In this document: piece after piece, positions 43,243 through 53,042 of the stretch
Position numbering within the stretch: position 1 is the first letter of the stretch
How the letters are laid out: every line of letters begins with the position of its first letter
Assembly: GCA_046593355.1 (NCBI GenBank)
Contig: JBKJNY010000045.1
Coordinates: 1 to 64,000 of the forward strand
DNA length: 64,000 nt
DNA from: SXOA01 sp046593355
Lineage (GTDB): Bacteria; Planctomycetota; Planctomycetia; Pirellulales; Pirellulaceae
Direction: 5' to 3'
The notes under the pieces: generated by a model
What the model saw: only the letters and a program-made list of their open reading frames with translations
Told to the model about the DNA's origin: nothing
Databases searched by the model: none
Made by a program: the position numbers and the translations under genes

Positions 43243-45999
43243 TTATGGTTTGGGAGAAGGACTCGGTGCGGAAGGCTGGAGCTCGATGACGATCCGAAAC
43301 CCGATGTAGGGATTCGCGGCAGTCATATCTTCGATTTCTTCTTTAGTTCGCTTGTCTTCATCGCGCAGGTCGCTGTAAAAGAGCGGCCTGTCTTGGCGAT
43401 ATTGACGGCCGCGCAACGTTACCAGTCCAAACGCCCCGCGAGAAGTATCTCGCGTCCATTCTCCCCCGTTGCCGGCCATGTGCCGGCAGCCAAAGGGGCT
43501 GAGATCGGCATCGGCCTCGGTAATGGGGACCGTTCCTTGACTACTTCCTCCGACGGCGATGTCCAGTTTTGGACCTGGGCCGTCTTTCCAGACACCCAGG
43601 AACGGCCCCTGCTGCTTGGCGGCACTGGGCAAATACAAGCCAGTCGCGGTGTCCCATTGCTGGCAGGTCGGCAAGGCTCCTCCCAGCCACTTGGCGAACT
43701 CTTCGGCCTGCCGGAAAGTTGCTCCCATCACCGGATGCAATGGGTGTTTCTCCCCCGGCAATTCGTCAGCACCTTTCGCCGCGCCGTGGACCCACCAGGC
43801 ATCCGGCCACTCTTCGGTGTCGATATTCAAGTCCGCTTCGCCGGCTTTGGCCGGTTTGGCATTCAAGTCCGCTTCGCTGGCTTTGGCCGGTTTGGCGGGG
43901 CGTGGATGGGTGCTGGCGTATTGTTTGTCAAAGACCGTAAAGAGCTCATTCCAGGCCTTGTTGGTGAGCATGTAGAAACTGGGGAGCTTCAATTCGCTGT
44001 TGTACGGAATGAGCACCAGCTCGCAGGACTTGCCGCTGGGAAGCGAAGCATTGCCCGGCAATTTCCGCACAATACGGTCCCAGTAGTTGGCCTTCTCCTC
44101 GTCGATCCGTTTTCGCTTGGCAAAAGGAGCCGGCTCACACTCCGGCGGCAGCTTCATGACTGGCGGCTCGACTTTGAGCGGGATCACTCGCTCGGCGGTT
44201 TGCTTGCCATCGATTACCGTCAAGATGATATCCCGCTTGAGCCCGTAATCGGCCTTGGGCAAGTTGAGGTCGGCACTGATGGTAATTCGCCAGATTTCCG
44301 CACCCTCTGCAGCCCCCGACGACGCTCCGGCCTCAGCCGCCGGCCTGGGGGCTTCGTCCGTTTGGAAGGAGACTCCCTCGGGAAGGCCGGAAAACTCCGG
44401 TTTCGCCGCACTGGGGTCGCGGGCTCCCTGGACATGGACCTCGAACGTTTGTTCCTCGCCGGCGAGGATCTCGATGCCAGAAGGGGCGGAGACTTCCAGC
44501 CCCTGAAACCGCAGCAATCCTAGCCGTCTCAATGTCTCGAAAGCTGCGGCAATTGTCACTGCCCCGACGCCGAGCGCTACTACCGTCTGTCGCCGCGTCA
44601 ACAAGGGTTTTTGCTTGTTGGATGGCCCCAGAATCGCATCCTCGAGCGCTTGGGCAAACTGCTTGCAACTCGCGTAGCGCTCCCTGCGTTTCTTGGCGAG
44701 CGCCCTTTCGATCACCTTTTTTTCCGCCGGGGGAAGGCCCTTGAGGTCGGGAGCGGCCGTCAGGTGGCTTTCCTTGACCTCTTCCTGGCTCTCCACGTCG
44801 AACAGCGGCCGTCCCAGGCGAAGCTCCACGTACGTCGCGGCCAGGCTGTATTGGTCGCTTTCCGGGCCGACTTTCTGCTCCCAAACCTCCGGTCCCATAT
44901 AAAGCGGAGTCCCAATCATCGTGGCCACGACATCGGCTCCTCCCTTCATGAAGAGCCGCGCCAAGCCAAAGTCGGCCAGCCGGGCATGCCCTTTGGCGAG
45001 CAGGATGTTGGCCGGCTTCACGTCCCGGTGCAGCACCTGGTTGCTGTGCAGAAAATCCAGCGCCTCGGCTGACTCGCGCATGTAGGTCAGCAACTCCTCC
45101 GCGGGAATTCCAGGCAATCGGTCGCGCCGGCATTCTTCGAGCCGGTCCATCAGGGTCTTGTCGGCCAGATCCATCACGATGTGCAGTTGGTCCCCGGACA
45201 GCCAATAGGCCTGCACCTGCAAGAGAAACGGATGGCGCAAACGCTTCATCAGCTCCAGTGCCCGCAGTTCCACCTGAGTCAACTGGTCCCCCGCGGTCCG
45301 GTGGATGATTTTCACGGCCACTTCAACGCCGCCGGGGGCTTCGGCACGCCAGACCTCGCCGAACATGCCGCGGCCGATGCACTCGTGAAGGTGATAGCCG
45401 TCTCCACCCGGCATCACCTTGCGGGCAATCGTCGCTTCCGCCGGATCGCCCAGCGACATCGTCCCTGGAGCCCGCAGAGGTACAGGCGACGAACTAGGAC
45501 TAGCCGCGGAAAAGGGAGTGAATGGCGGTGCAGGCGAGGGTGCGTCGCTCGCGGACGGAGAGCCGCCGCGTGGCACCGGAGAGGGCTTTCCCTTGATCCC
45601 GCCGACGAGATCCACGAGGGTGTCAAACTGGTGAGGGAACCGGTGGCGGTAGCCTTCGATCCGCAGCGGATCCCCTTGCAAACGGCGAATGCGATATTCG
45701 GCTGCGATGAGCTCGACGGGAAGGTCTTGGGCAGCCCCCAATTCCGGAAAATTTACCAGGTAGTGTTCTAAGAGGATCTTTTCGCCCCGCCTCCGCCGCT
45801 GCTCCAAATCGATCGGCAGCAATTCGAGGAGGACGGGGACGCGCAACGGGTCTTCGCTCCCCGGCAAGAATGTGGCTAGCAGAACCTCGTCGATTCCTTG
45901 TCGGTGGCCGCGCCATGCCTCGACATATTCAGCCGCAGCCTGCTGGACTCGGCTCCGCATCGTCTCGGATAGATTCGCGTGGTGAGACGGGTCAGGCAT
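43243..45999 (-). CDS. Ser/Thr protein kinase fused to a SUMF1-like domain (918 aa)
   Basis: The N-terminal ~200 residues are a planctomycete-style leader. The kinase domain (~202-460) has the Gly loop IGRGMFG, Lys230 in VAVK, HRD (324-326), DFG (343-345) and GTPLYMGPE. A membrane helix (~475-495) follows, then an exported part with Ig-like segments and a C-terminal formylglycine-generating-enzyme-like domain ending NPYIGFRIVIE. The architecture parallels PpkA-type T6SS kinases, which sense outside signals and phosphorylate an FHA protein. The kinase residues are intact. I do not see the active Cys pair of true FGE, so the SUMF1 part is probably a binding fold. A 36-bp tandem duplication lies within the exported part. 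Confidence 0.9.
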   Translation of the reverse strand: MPDPSHHANLSETMRSRVQQAAAEYVEAWRGHRQGIDEVLLATFLPGSEDPLRVPVLLELLPIDLEQRRRRGEKILLEHYLVNFPELGAAQDLPVELIAAEYRIRRLQGDPLRIEGYRHRFPHQFDTLVDLVGGIKGKPSPVPRGGSPSASDAPSPAPPFTPFSAASPSSSPVPLRAPGTMSLGDPAEATIARKVMPGGDGYHLHECIGRGMFGEVWRAEAPGGVEVAVKIIHRTAGDQLTQVELRALELMKRLRHPFLLQVQAYWLSGDQLHIVMDLADKTLMDRLEECRRDRLPGIPAEELLTYMRESAEALDFLHSNQVLHRDVKPANILLAKGHARLADFGLARLFMKGGADVVATMIGTPLYMGPEVWEQKVGPESDQYSLAATYVELRLGRPLFDVESQEEVKESHLTAAPDLKGLPPAEKKVIERALAKKRRERYASCKQFAQALEDAILGPSNKQKPLLTRRQTVVALGVGAVTIAAAFETLRRLGLLRFQGLEVSAPSGIEILAGEEQTFEVHVQGARDPSAAKPEFSGLPEGVSFQTDEAPRPAAEAGASSGAAEGAEIWRITISADLNLPKADYGLKRDIILTVIDGKQTAERVIPLKVEPPVMKLPPECEPAPFAKRKRIDEEKANYWDRIVRKLPGNASLPSGKSCELVLIPYNSELKLPSFYMLTNKAWNELFTVFDKQYASTHPRPAKPAKASEADLNAKPAKAGEADLNIDTEEWPDAWWVHGAAKGADELPGEKHPLHPVMGATFRQAEEFAKWLGGALPTCQQWDTATGLYLPSAAKQQGPFLGVWKDGPGPKLDIAVGGSSQGTVPITEADADLSPFGCRHMAGNGGEWTRDTSRGAFGLVTLRGRQYRQDRPLFYSDLRDEDKRTKEEIEDMTAANPYIGFRIVIELQPSAPSPSPKP
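43825..43896 (-). repeat. 36-bp tandem duplication in the kinase gene
   Basis: Two adjacent 36-bp units at 43825-43860 and 43861-43896 differ by a single base (c/t). They encode two copies of a 12-residue unit of the type AKPAKAxEADLN in the exported part of the kinase. The high identity shows recent, in-frame duplication. Confidence 0.9.
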
Positions 46000-46113
46000 C
46001 GCGGGTCAATGGAAAACGGCTCGGAACCAAGCAGCGGACGGTAATGCACGAAAATCGGTGCGCTTCGCTACAATGAATCATACCAGCCCCTCGTAGCTCA
46101 CGGAATTCAATCC
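46000..46113. promoter_or_regulatory. Divergent promoter region, kinase and WD40 protein
   Basis: The 114-bp gap lies between two divergent long genes and must carry their start signals. A -10-like tacaat is at 46069-46074, 40 nt before the WD40 start, but I see no good -35 box. Confidence 0.3.
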
Positions 46114-49100
46114 ATGTCTAAAAACCAAGTACCCTGTCTCCGTAGATTCCGTGGGGCCGTCGTTGTTCTGGCGACCCTGGTCACGCTCGGTTTCGCACAA
46201 GGGGCGGACGAAGGGGAACCGCTGCTGCGGCTGGAAGCGGGGGGACCGACTGGCTACGTGACGGCGCTGGCCTTCAGTCCTGATGCCCAGGCCCTCTATG
46301 CCGGAAGCTGGGACAAGACCGTCCGGGTCTGGCGCTGGAATGTCGCTGCGGGAGAATACAAGCTGGATCCCAGTGCCTGGCGGGTTCCTATCGGGCCGGG
46401 GCTCGACGGTGCGATCAACGCCATCGCTGTTTCCGCCGACGGCAATTGGCTGGCCGCTGCCGGCAGGCCCGTCATTCGCGGCTCTGCCGATTTTCGAAGT
46501 CCAGGCCGCATACTCCCCACGTTCGGCGGCATGACCGATGAGATGCGGCTGGACGAAGGGACGATCCATGTCTTCGACACACGGACCCGCGTCACGCACA
46601 CCCTGCGGGGGCACCGGGGCGAAGTCCGTTCGCTCACCTTTGCGCCGAGCGACGCGGAACGCCCGCTGCTCTTGTCGGCGGCCCGCGAATGGAATGAACC
46701 TGCCGGCAAATTCGGGGGATCGGTCCGCCTGTGGGATGTGGTGGTGAAAGAGCCCTATGTCACGGGCCGCTTGCTGCCCGAACCGCGGCACGAGACCTGG
46801 CCCAAGCTGGCGGTGCGAAGGACCGGGGCGGGAACCAAGGCCCTCGACGTCGCGATTGCCTGGGGCGACGGCATTTTCCGCACCTGGGACGTTGCCGGGA
46901 ACCGGCTGGCCCAAGCGGCGGAACAGGGACAATTCCAGGATACGGTAGTATTCCAGGAATCGACGGGTCAATTCATCACGGGGGCTCTCGCCGACAACGG
47001 GGCCACTCGGCTGCGGTCGTGGCAATCCGCGAATGGTTCACTGGAACCTGACGCGGCTCGCAGCGCTGAGCTCGGGCGGTCCGAGGATGCCGTCAGCGCT
47101 CCCCGAGCATTGGCTTTGGCCTCTGCAGACCCGGACGCCAAGCCGGACCTCTTGGTCTCGGTGATCCATCGGCATTTCGTTCGCGAGCCGGCCAAGGACC
47201 AATATGAAATCTGGCTATTAAAAATTCCGGTTCGCGGAGCCGAGATTCAGCCCATTCGACTTTGGAGCGCCGGGCCTCCTCCGCGTCGATTGCCGGTCGT
47301 TGCGACGATACCAGGCGGGAAGCATGTCGCCGTAACGAGCGGCCTTGAAATCAATGTCTACGCCATCGTCGATTTGCTTGCCGGGCGAGTTCGGCCGCAG
47401 GTGCTACGAAGTGCAGGTTCCTCGATCGGCACGGTCGCATTTCTAGAAAAGGAAGGTGCTCCGCTCACTCTCGGCCTCAGCGAGCGGCGGGGAGCGACGC
47501 CCGGAAGTGCCGCGGAATTCAAAGCCGGCGACCTGGTCTTCGATATTGAGAAGACGGAACTGGCGGACTTCGCGGGGGATGCCGGCTGGAAAGTGGCAGC
47601 GCCTCCGGCCAAGGGCTGGCGGGTTGAGATTCAAAAGCGAGAGGCTGCCGAAGCCGGAGCGCAGCCCGCTGACAAAAACACAGCGCGGCAACGGCTGCAA
47701 GTGACGGAAAACGACGAGCGTCGTGGGGCCATCGATCTGCCTTCCGGCCATGAACTGACGGACTACGCACTTGCCGCCAGTCGTGAGCCGCCGATTTTGG
47801 CAGTTGCCTCGCACCACAACGGTCTGCCGTCGCTGAATCTGTACAACGCCGCCACCGGCCAGCAGGTCCGCCAGCTTTCGTCGCACGCCGGGTTGGTCCG
47901 CTCGCTCGCCTTCTCCACCGACACCCAGCTCTTGGTCTCGGCCGCGGACGATCAAACCGTTTGCATCTGGCGGTTAGCCGACCTGGACCGGATCGTGGGC
48001 CAACGAGGCCTCGCCTCCGGCATCGCCGTGCGAAAAACACCCGACGGCCTGGTGGTGGAAGTGGACGAGACCACCGCTCTCGCAGCGGCCTTGAAAGACG
48101 GGGACGTTGTGCTCGGCCGCATGGTTGGTAACCAGCTTCGCCCGTGGGAAACGGCTCGTGATTTTTACGATACGTTTTGGAACGCGACTCCCGGCGATAC
48201 CATCCAGGTTCGCCGCTCGAGAGGTGGGGCACTTGCGACCGCGGCAGTCGTCGTTGCCCAAGGGGCAGACGAGCGCAAGCCTTTGTTGTCCCTGTTTGTG
48301 ACCCGCGCGCCCGCCGCCAAAGGACGCGGCTGGATCGGCTGGAGCCCGCTCGGCCCGTATCAGGCGAGCGGCGAAGACGTGGAGCAGCATCTGGGCTGGC
48401 ACTTCAATACCGGCCGTCCCGAATCCCCCGTGGCCTTTGCAGGCGCTGCTCAATACCGCGAAAAATATTTCCGAAAGGGGCTCCTCGATTCCTTGATCAA
48501 GACCGGCTTGCCGCCGAAAGTGCCAGACGAGGCCGCGAAACTTCCGCGGCCGGACTTGGACTTGATCGTCGACGGCAAAGACCCGCAGCCGCTCGCCGGT
48601 GGCATCGGGGGCTTGGTGCGGTTTCCGCCGTCGAGGGCCAGTTTGGTTGTTCCCGATTTGGCGTCAGCAAATATCGACAAGGTCGAGCTGCAAGTGGACG
48701 ACCAGCCGGCGATGCCGCTCAGCCGGCAAGAGGACGGCAGGACGTGGGCTGCGGAGCTCGACCTGGCGGCGTGGAAGCCGGGGGAACATCGGATCAAAGC
48801 GACGCTTTTTACGCGTGAGGCGATGCCGCAGTCGTTTGTCGAGGAGCGCCGACTGCGCTATCAATTGCCTTCGCCGCAGCTTACTGTGAAAAATGCCAAG
48901 CCGACCACTGCCGCCGAAGCAGTTGACCAGCCACAATTTGCGTTTTCGGCCACGGTCCAACCGGGCGTAGAGGGGGAGATGGTGGATGTCGTCCTCCGCC
49001 GCCGGAGCGGCAAGGATGTTGCCGTCGTAAAGGAGTGGAGCATCCGCGAGCGCCTGGAAATCAGCGAAATGGTCACGTTGGAAGAGGGGGGCAACATTGT

Positions 49101-51564
49101 CGAGCTGGAGGCCCGCAATCACAACGCACTCAAGGGTTTCGAAAACTTCGAGACTTCGCGGGAACGGCGGACACTGAATTTCAGCAAAGCCGTCCAGCCG
49201 GGAATTGTCTCCGCCGCCATCAAGCCGCTCCAGGAAGGAGAGCCTGTGCAGACGTTGGGTCTGGAGGGGCCCCCCGCGATCGTGACTGTCGACAAGATTG
49301 AACTAAGCGGCGAACTGAAAGAGGTTGGGGGTGCCTTGGCCGTGGAGTCCAGCCTCGGCGGCCCGAGCGCGGACGTGAAGACGCTTCCCGCCGCTGCCGG
49401 AAAACCAGCCAAGTTCACCACCGGCGAAATCACGCTCAAACCGGGAATCCAGACGGTCATCCTCACTCGCAAGGCCGCTGCCGGCCTGCTGATTGAATCT
49501 GGAATCCAGGTCGACTATCGCCCGCCGCTGCCGGCGCTCGCCTTCGACGAGCCGAAAGCCGATCAGACGCTAATCGAAGGGCGCGACCCGCAAACGCTGG
49601 AGCTTTCCGCGAAATTCCCGAAAGCCCGCGAGCCCCATCCGTTCAAAGCGGCCATCCTGCTGAACGGCAAGCGGTCCAAAGTCGAACCGGCCATCGACCT
49701 GGAAGCCGGAACCATCAGCGCGAAAATCCCGCTGGAGCTGGGGGAAAACCAGGTGGCCCTCGAATTGACCAACGCCTGGAACCCGCCCAAGGTGCTCCCC
49801 GTCACCAAAGTCAGTTTCTTAACGCTTCCATCCGTGACGAAATTCGGCGAACTTCCCGATCCTCAGTCTCCCGTTGTCGATGTCGTTGTGTTCGGAAAAT
49901 CCGCGCTGCCGATCACCCAGGTCGATGCCGCGGGAGTCCAGTTGCCAAAGAGCGCCGTCCGCTATGACCAGGGGACTGGCGAATGGCAGGGGACGATTAG
50001 GGATGTGGCCCTCAAGGGGGAAGCCTCCGAGATTGCCGTCCATGCCTGGAACGAGCATGGAAAATCGCTCGCTCCCGGCATCCTCAAGCTGCCCGCCTGG
50101 CGGCAGCCAGAACCTCCGCCCGTTGTCGAATTGGCGGCAGGCGGCAACACCACGAAAACACGTTATGAAATCCAGTTCACCGTCCGCTCCAAGAGCCGGC
50201 TCCGGTCGGTGAACATGCAGCACGACAAAGTTCCGGTCTACTATGCCCCGAAGCTCAACGAGCTCAAATCCAACGCGGATGGGTGGTTCATCTACGAAGC
50301 CAAAGTCCCGGTCACCTTGAAGCCCGGGAACAACCGCTTTGAAGTCCTAGCGGCCAACGAAAGCGGCTCGCAATTTGACCAGTCGCTCGTCAACTACATC
50401 GACCCGCCGGCTCGCGTCGTAATCGACCGGCTCGTGACCGCCGACTTGCCTACCGAGCAGCAATGCAAAGTCGTCACCAAGGGAGGGCGCGTCCAGGCGG
50501 ACAAGTCATCCCCCACGGGAAAAATGATGGTCTACGGCCACGTCGAATGGTCAAAAACCGCCGACGAAGCGCTCACGCGGCGATTGCAACAAGTGCAAGT
50601 CTGGGTCAACGGATTTCAACAAGCTCCGGTCGTCATTTCCGCACCAGGGAAAAATCTGACCAGCGAGTTTTCGGCTTTCATCGTGCTCAATCAAGCGAAA
50701 GCGAACCAGATCCAGTTTGCTCTCCCCGAATTGACCTCGGATTTGTCGACCGCGTTCGACATTTATGTCGATTGTGACAAGCCCGTCCGCGAGCAGCGGC
50801 TCCACCTCCTCGTGATTGGCGTCGGTGCTCCTGCGGGAAGCGAAGACGAGCTCGAGAAGCAGGTGCTGACGGCGATGAAAGCCCGCCGCAGCGGCCGCGA
50901 ATACCGGACCTCCGCGTTCGACCGGCTGGCGATTTACGGCCCGTTGGTCGGTTCCGATATCACCCCCCAACAAGTCAGGAGCCAGCTCGCGATCATCAAG
51001 CTCAAGATCGACGACCTCTACCGGGCCAACCGCACGAGCGTGCGCCCCGCCAACGATGTGATCATGATCTATCTGCAAGGGGGCCGGCTGGTGCATGTGG
51101 ACAAGGATTTCTTTGTCACCACCAGGCCCAGCACCGATCCTCGCACTGCCCGGGCGCTCCAGGAGAAAGACCCGCGGATCTTCTTGGATGTTGCCGTCCG
51201 CAGCCGGACGCTGGCGGATTTTCTGACCCACACGACCGGCGCTCACATCCTGCTGCTCGACGTGGCGGGAAGCCTGGAAGCCGACGCCGGCTCGAAGTGG
51301 CCGGAGCAATCGCGGGCCGCCATGCTCCGTTACACCTGGCTGAAGGACTCGGTGGTCCCGCCCAAGGCAAAACTGCTAGCAGCCCTTCCCGAGGCGATCC
51401 AAGCCACCGGAAAACTCCAGGAAATCGGCGAGCGGATCGAAAGCATCCACTCCCGACTGGCCGCGGAATACCCTCAGTCCATTGCCTACAACCGCCGCGT
51501 GCCGGAAATCTTGCAAAGCTTGCTGCTAGGTGAGATTTCGGCGGAACCACCTACGCCACCCTAA
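46114..51564 (+). CDS. Giant exported WD40 protein with degenerate caspase-like C-terminus (1816 aa)
   Basis: A signal peptide occupies ~1-30. Residues ~40-630 contain WD40-type repeats (ALAFSPDAQALYAGSWDKTV; LAFSTDTQLLVSAADDQTVC). At ~640-730 is a PDZ-like segment (GDVVLGRMVGNQ). Long beta-sandwich repeats follow (~790-1540). The last ~250 residues align with a caspase-like fold (LLVIGVGAPAGSEDELEKQV), but the His motif reads IYLQGGRL and the Cys motif LLLDVAGS, so both catalytic residues are gone and the domain must be non-enzymatic. It is divergent from the kinase. Its link with the two other caspase-like giants of this window is inferred. Confidence 0.87.
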   Translation: MSKNQVPCLRRFRGAVVVLATLVTLGFAQGADEGEPLLRLEAGGPTGYVTALAFSPDAQALYAGSWDKTVRVWRWNVAAGEYKLDPSAWRVPIGPGLDGAINAIAVSADGNWLAAAGRPVIRGSADFRSPGRILPTFGGMTDEMRLDEGTIHVFDTRTRVTHTLRGHRGEVRSLTFAPSDAERPLLLSAAREWNEPAGKFGGSVRLWDVVVKEPYVTGRLLPEPRHETWPKLAVRRTGAGTKALDVAIAWGDGIFRTWDVAGNRLAQAAEQGQFQDTVVFQESTGQFITGALADNGATRLRSWQSANGSLEPDAARSAELGRSEDAVSAPRALALASADPDAKPDLLVSVIHRHFVREPAKDQYEIWLLKIPVRGAEIQPIRLWSAGPPPRRLPVVATIPGGKHVAVTSGLEINVYAIVDLLAGRVRPQVLRSAGSSIGTVAFLEKEGAPLTLGLSERRGATPGSAAEFKAGDLVFDIEKTELADFAGDAGWKVAAPPAKGWRVEIQKREAAEAGAQPADKNTARQRLQVTENDERRGAIDLPSGHELTDYALAASREPPILAVASHHNGLPSLNLYNAATGQQVRQLSSHAGLVRSLAFSTDTQLLVSAADDQTVCIWRLADLDRIVGQRGLASGIAVRKTPDGLVVEVDETTALAAALKDGDVVLGRMVGNQLRPWETARDFYDTFWNATPGDTIQVRRSRGGALATAAVVVAQGADERKPLLSLFVTRAPAAKGRGWIGWSPLGPYQASGEDVEQHLGWHFNTGRPESPVAFAGAAQYREKYFRKGLLDSLIKTGLPPKVPDEAAKLPRPDLDLIVDGKDPQPLAGGIGGLVRFPPSRASLVVPDLASANIDKVELQVDDQPAMPLSRQEDGRTWAAELDLAAWKPGEHRIKATLFTREAMPQSFVEERRLRYQLPSPQLTVKNAKPTTAAEAVDQPQFAFSATVQPGVEGEMVDVVLRRRSGKDVAVVKEWSIRERLEISEMVTLEEGGNIVELEARNHNALKGFENFETSRERRTLNFSKAVQPGIVSAAIKPLQEGEPVQTLGLEGPPAIVTVDKIELSGELKEVGGALAVESSLGGPSADVKTLPAAAGKPAKFTTGEITLKPGIQTVILTRKAAAGLLIESGIQVDYRPPLPALAFDEPKADQTLIEGRDPQTLELSAKFPKAREPHPFKAAILLNGKRSKVEPAIDLEAGTISAKIPLELGENQVALELTNAWNPPKVLPVTKVSFLTLPSVTKFGELPDPQSPVVDVVVFGKSALPITQVDAAGVQLPKSAVRYDQGTGEWQGTIRDVALKGEASEIAVHAWNEHGKSLAPGILKLPAWRQPEPPPVVELAAGGNTTKTRYEIQFTVRSKSRLRSVNMQHDKVPVYYAPKLNELKSNADGWFIYEAKVPVTLKPGNNRFEVLAANESGSQFDQSLVNYIDPPARVVIDRLVTADLPTEQQCKVVTKGGRVQADKSSPTGKMMVYGHVEWSKTADEALTRRLQQVQVWVNGFQQAPVVISAPGKNLTSEFSAFIVLNQAKANQIQFALPELTSDLSTAFDIYVDCDKPVREQRLHLLVIGVGAPAGSEDELEKQVLTAMKARRSGREYRTSAFDRLAIYGPLVGSDITPQQVRSQLAIIKLKIDDLYRANRTSVRPANDVIMIYLQGGRLVHVDKDFFVTTRPSTDPRTARALQEKDPRIFLDVAVRSRTLADFLTHTTGAHILLLDVAGSLEADAGSKWPEQSRAAMLRYTWLKDSVVPPKAKLLAALPEAIQATGKLQEIGERIESIHSRLAAEYPQSIAYNRRVPEILQSLLLGEISAEPPTPP

Positions 51565-51645
51565 GCCGCCAAGAGGCTTGACACAGCGCTTTTGTAAAGA
51601 CGGGGGCCTCATTTTCACAATAATTGATAATCCCGGCGCAATCCC

Positions 51646-51743
51646 CGCGACGATTTCAAACAGATAAGGCTGGGAGGCGGAAGCGGGGATGAACCTTTGA
51701 GGTTCGGCCTCCGCTCCAGATATGAGTGGATATGGAGGTTCCT
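51646..51743 (+). promoter_or_regulatory. Leader shared with the next paralogue
   Basis: Upstream of both beta-barrel genes a common leader occurs: cgacgatttcaaa at 51648-51660 corresponds to gacgatttcaaaa at 53188-53200, each followed by a GGATAGG/AGATAAGG stretch, and both end in a closely similar 20-nt block directly before the start codon (51727-51746 and 53296-53315). It is likely a duplicated promoter/5'UTR and supports the GTG start chosen for the first gene. Confidence 0.6.
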
Positions 51744-53000
51744 GTGAATTCGAGCATACATCGCCCCACTGGAATTCTGCTGTTGGCGATAGCAGCCGGA
51801 GCTTGCTTCGCCGCCGGCCCCGCGCTCGCGCGTTCCCCCGCATGCTGCGAGCCGCTTCCGCCCAATTGCGCTGGGGATGGCACGTACGACCAGGCTTTGG
51901 CTGATGGAAGCGGAGATGCAATGGCGAACTCGCCGTATGACCTGGGCGAAGGCGCGCCCGCTCAATACGGCTCGGACCTGGCGATCAATTCCGCCCCGAA
52001 TATGATCGGCGACCTGTTGAGTAGTGGAGGTTACATCCTCCTATCGTCGAGCGACGAGCTCCTATCGTCGAGCGACGAGCTCTCAAACATCCCGATTGCC
52101 GGCGGCGACCGGAGGTTCAAAATCTCGGAAAACATGTCCCCCTTGCCCCGCGACCGCGTCTATTACGCTTTCAACGGCTTTCAGCAAGCCGCTCGCACCG
52201 TCGATGGCCGCGAGATTGACGTCAATCGCCACACCTTCGGCGCTGAAAAGACCTTCCTCGACCGTACCGCTTCGGTCGAATTCCGGATGCCCATCATTCA
52301 GGGCGCGAGCGCCGTACAGTCGTTCGACTTCAACCAGCAAAACGACGACGGCGTCGAGTTCGGCAACATGACCATCATCCCCAAGATGATCCTCAGCGAA
52401 GGGGACAGTCATATCGTCTCCGCGGGGCTCGGAATCAACCTGCCGACCGCCCGCGAGGGGGCCCTCACTTTCACCGGCAATGTGGCCCAACGCTTCCTCA
52501 CCATCAGAAACCAGTCCGTCCATCTCTCCCCCTTCCTGGGACTGCTGCTCCTCCCCGGCAGCAACACCTACGTCATCAGCTTTGCCCAGGTGGACTTTGA
52601 CACGGCGGGAAACAACGTGACGGACGCCGCCGGAAACAACCTGGGAGTCTACCAGGATCAGAACTTGTTTCACTTCGACTTCGCCGTCGGACGGTATCTC
52701 TACCGCGACGACAGCGCGCGGCTGACGGGGATCGCCGCCCAGTTCGAGATCCACTACAGCTCCACGCTGCAAGACACCGATCAAATCAGCTTCGGCGGGG
52801 GGGAAATATTCAATCCCTTCAACCGCCTCGACCTGCTGGTGCTCACGGGCGGACTCAACTTCCAATTTTGGAACACGTCCTGGCTGACCGTGGGCTGCGC
52901 GGTCCCCGTGCGCGGCTCGCACTACGACCGCATCTACGACATCAATCCCGAGCGTCCCTTCGACGCCGAGGTGCAAGTCTTCTTCAACCGTTACTTCTAA
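51744..53000 (+). CDS. Exported beta-barrel-like protein 1 (418 aa)
   Basis: A signal peptide (GILLLAIAAGACFAAGPALA) and a tail ending in Phe (VQVFFNRYF) with many amphipathic strands indicate an outer-membrane barrel. Near the N-terminus of the mature part lie the phrases DLGEGAPAQYGSDLAI and, in the next gene, DLGEGAPAQTGSELAI, showing paralogy. The start is GTG 51744: GGAGG at 51734-51738 is 5 nt upstream and the surrounding 20 nt align with the ATG start of the paralogue. The upstream GTG 51726 and ATG 51732 would place the Shine-Dalgarno inside the gene. A duplicated LLSSSDE lies at ~99-112. Confidence 0.83.
   Translation: MNSSIHRPTGILLLAIAAGACFAAGPALARSPACCEPLPPNCAGDGTYDQALADGSGDAMANSPYDLGEGAPAQYGSDLAINSAPNMIGDLLSSGGYILLSSSDELLSSSDELSNIPIAGGDRRFKISENMSPLPRDRVYYAFNGFQQAARTVDGREIDVNRHTFGAEKTFLDRTASVEFRMPIIQGASAVQSFDFNQQNDDGVEFGNMTIIPKMILSEGDSHIVSAGLGINLPTAREGALTFTGNVAQRFLTIRNQSVHLSPFLGLLLLPGSNTYVISFAQVDFDTAGNNVTDAAGNNLGVYQDQNLFHFDFAVGRYLYRDDSARLTGIAAQFEIHYSSTLQDTDQISFGGGEIFNPFNRLDLLVLTGGLNFQFWNTSWLTVGCAVPVRGSHYDRIYDINPERPFDAEVQVFFNRYF
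52038..52079 (+). repeat. 21-bp perfect tandem duplication in barrel gene 1
   Basis: Two identical 21-bp units (52038-52058 and 52059-52079) encode LLSSSDE twice, in frame. The second copy is absent from the paralogue, so it arose after the gene duplication. Confidence 0.95.
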
Positions 53001-53006
53001 CGACTG

Positions 53007-53042
53007 TGAGCCTAGTGGCTTGGCTATGAGCCTAGGGGCTTG
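53007..53042 (+). repeat. 16-bp near-direct repeat after barrel gene 1
   Basis: tgagcctagtggcttg (53007-53022) and tgagcctaggggcttg (53027-53042) differ by one base and are separated by 4 nt, directly after the stop of the first barrel gene. No known function. Confidence 0.7.

Noticed and set aside
46069..46074. tacaat as a firm -10 box for the WD40 gene
   Set aside because: No matching -35 element at suitable distance, so left as a weak suggestion only.
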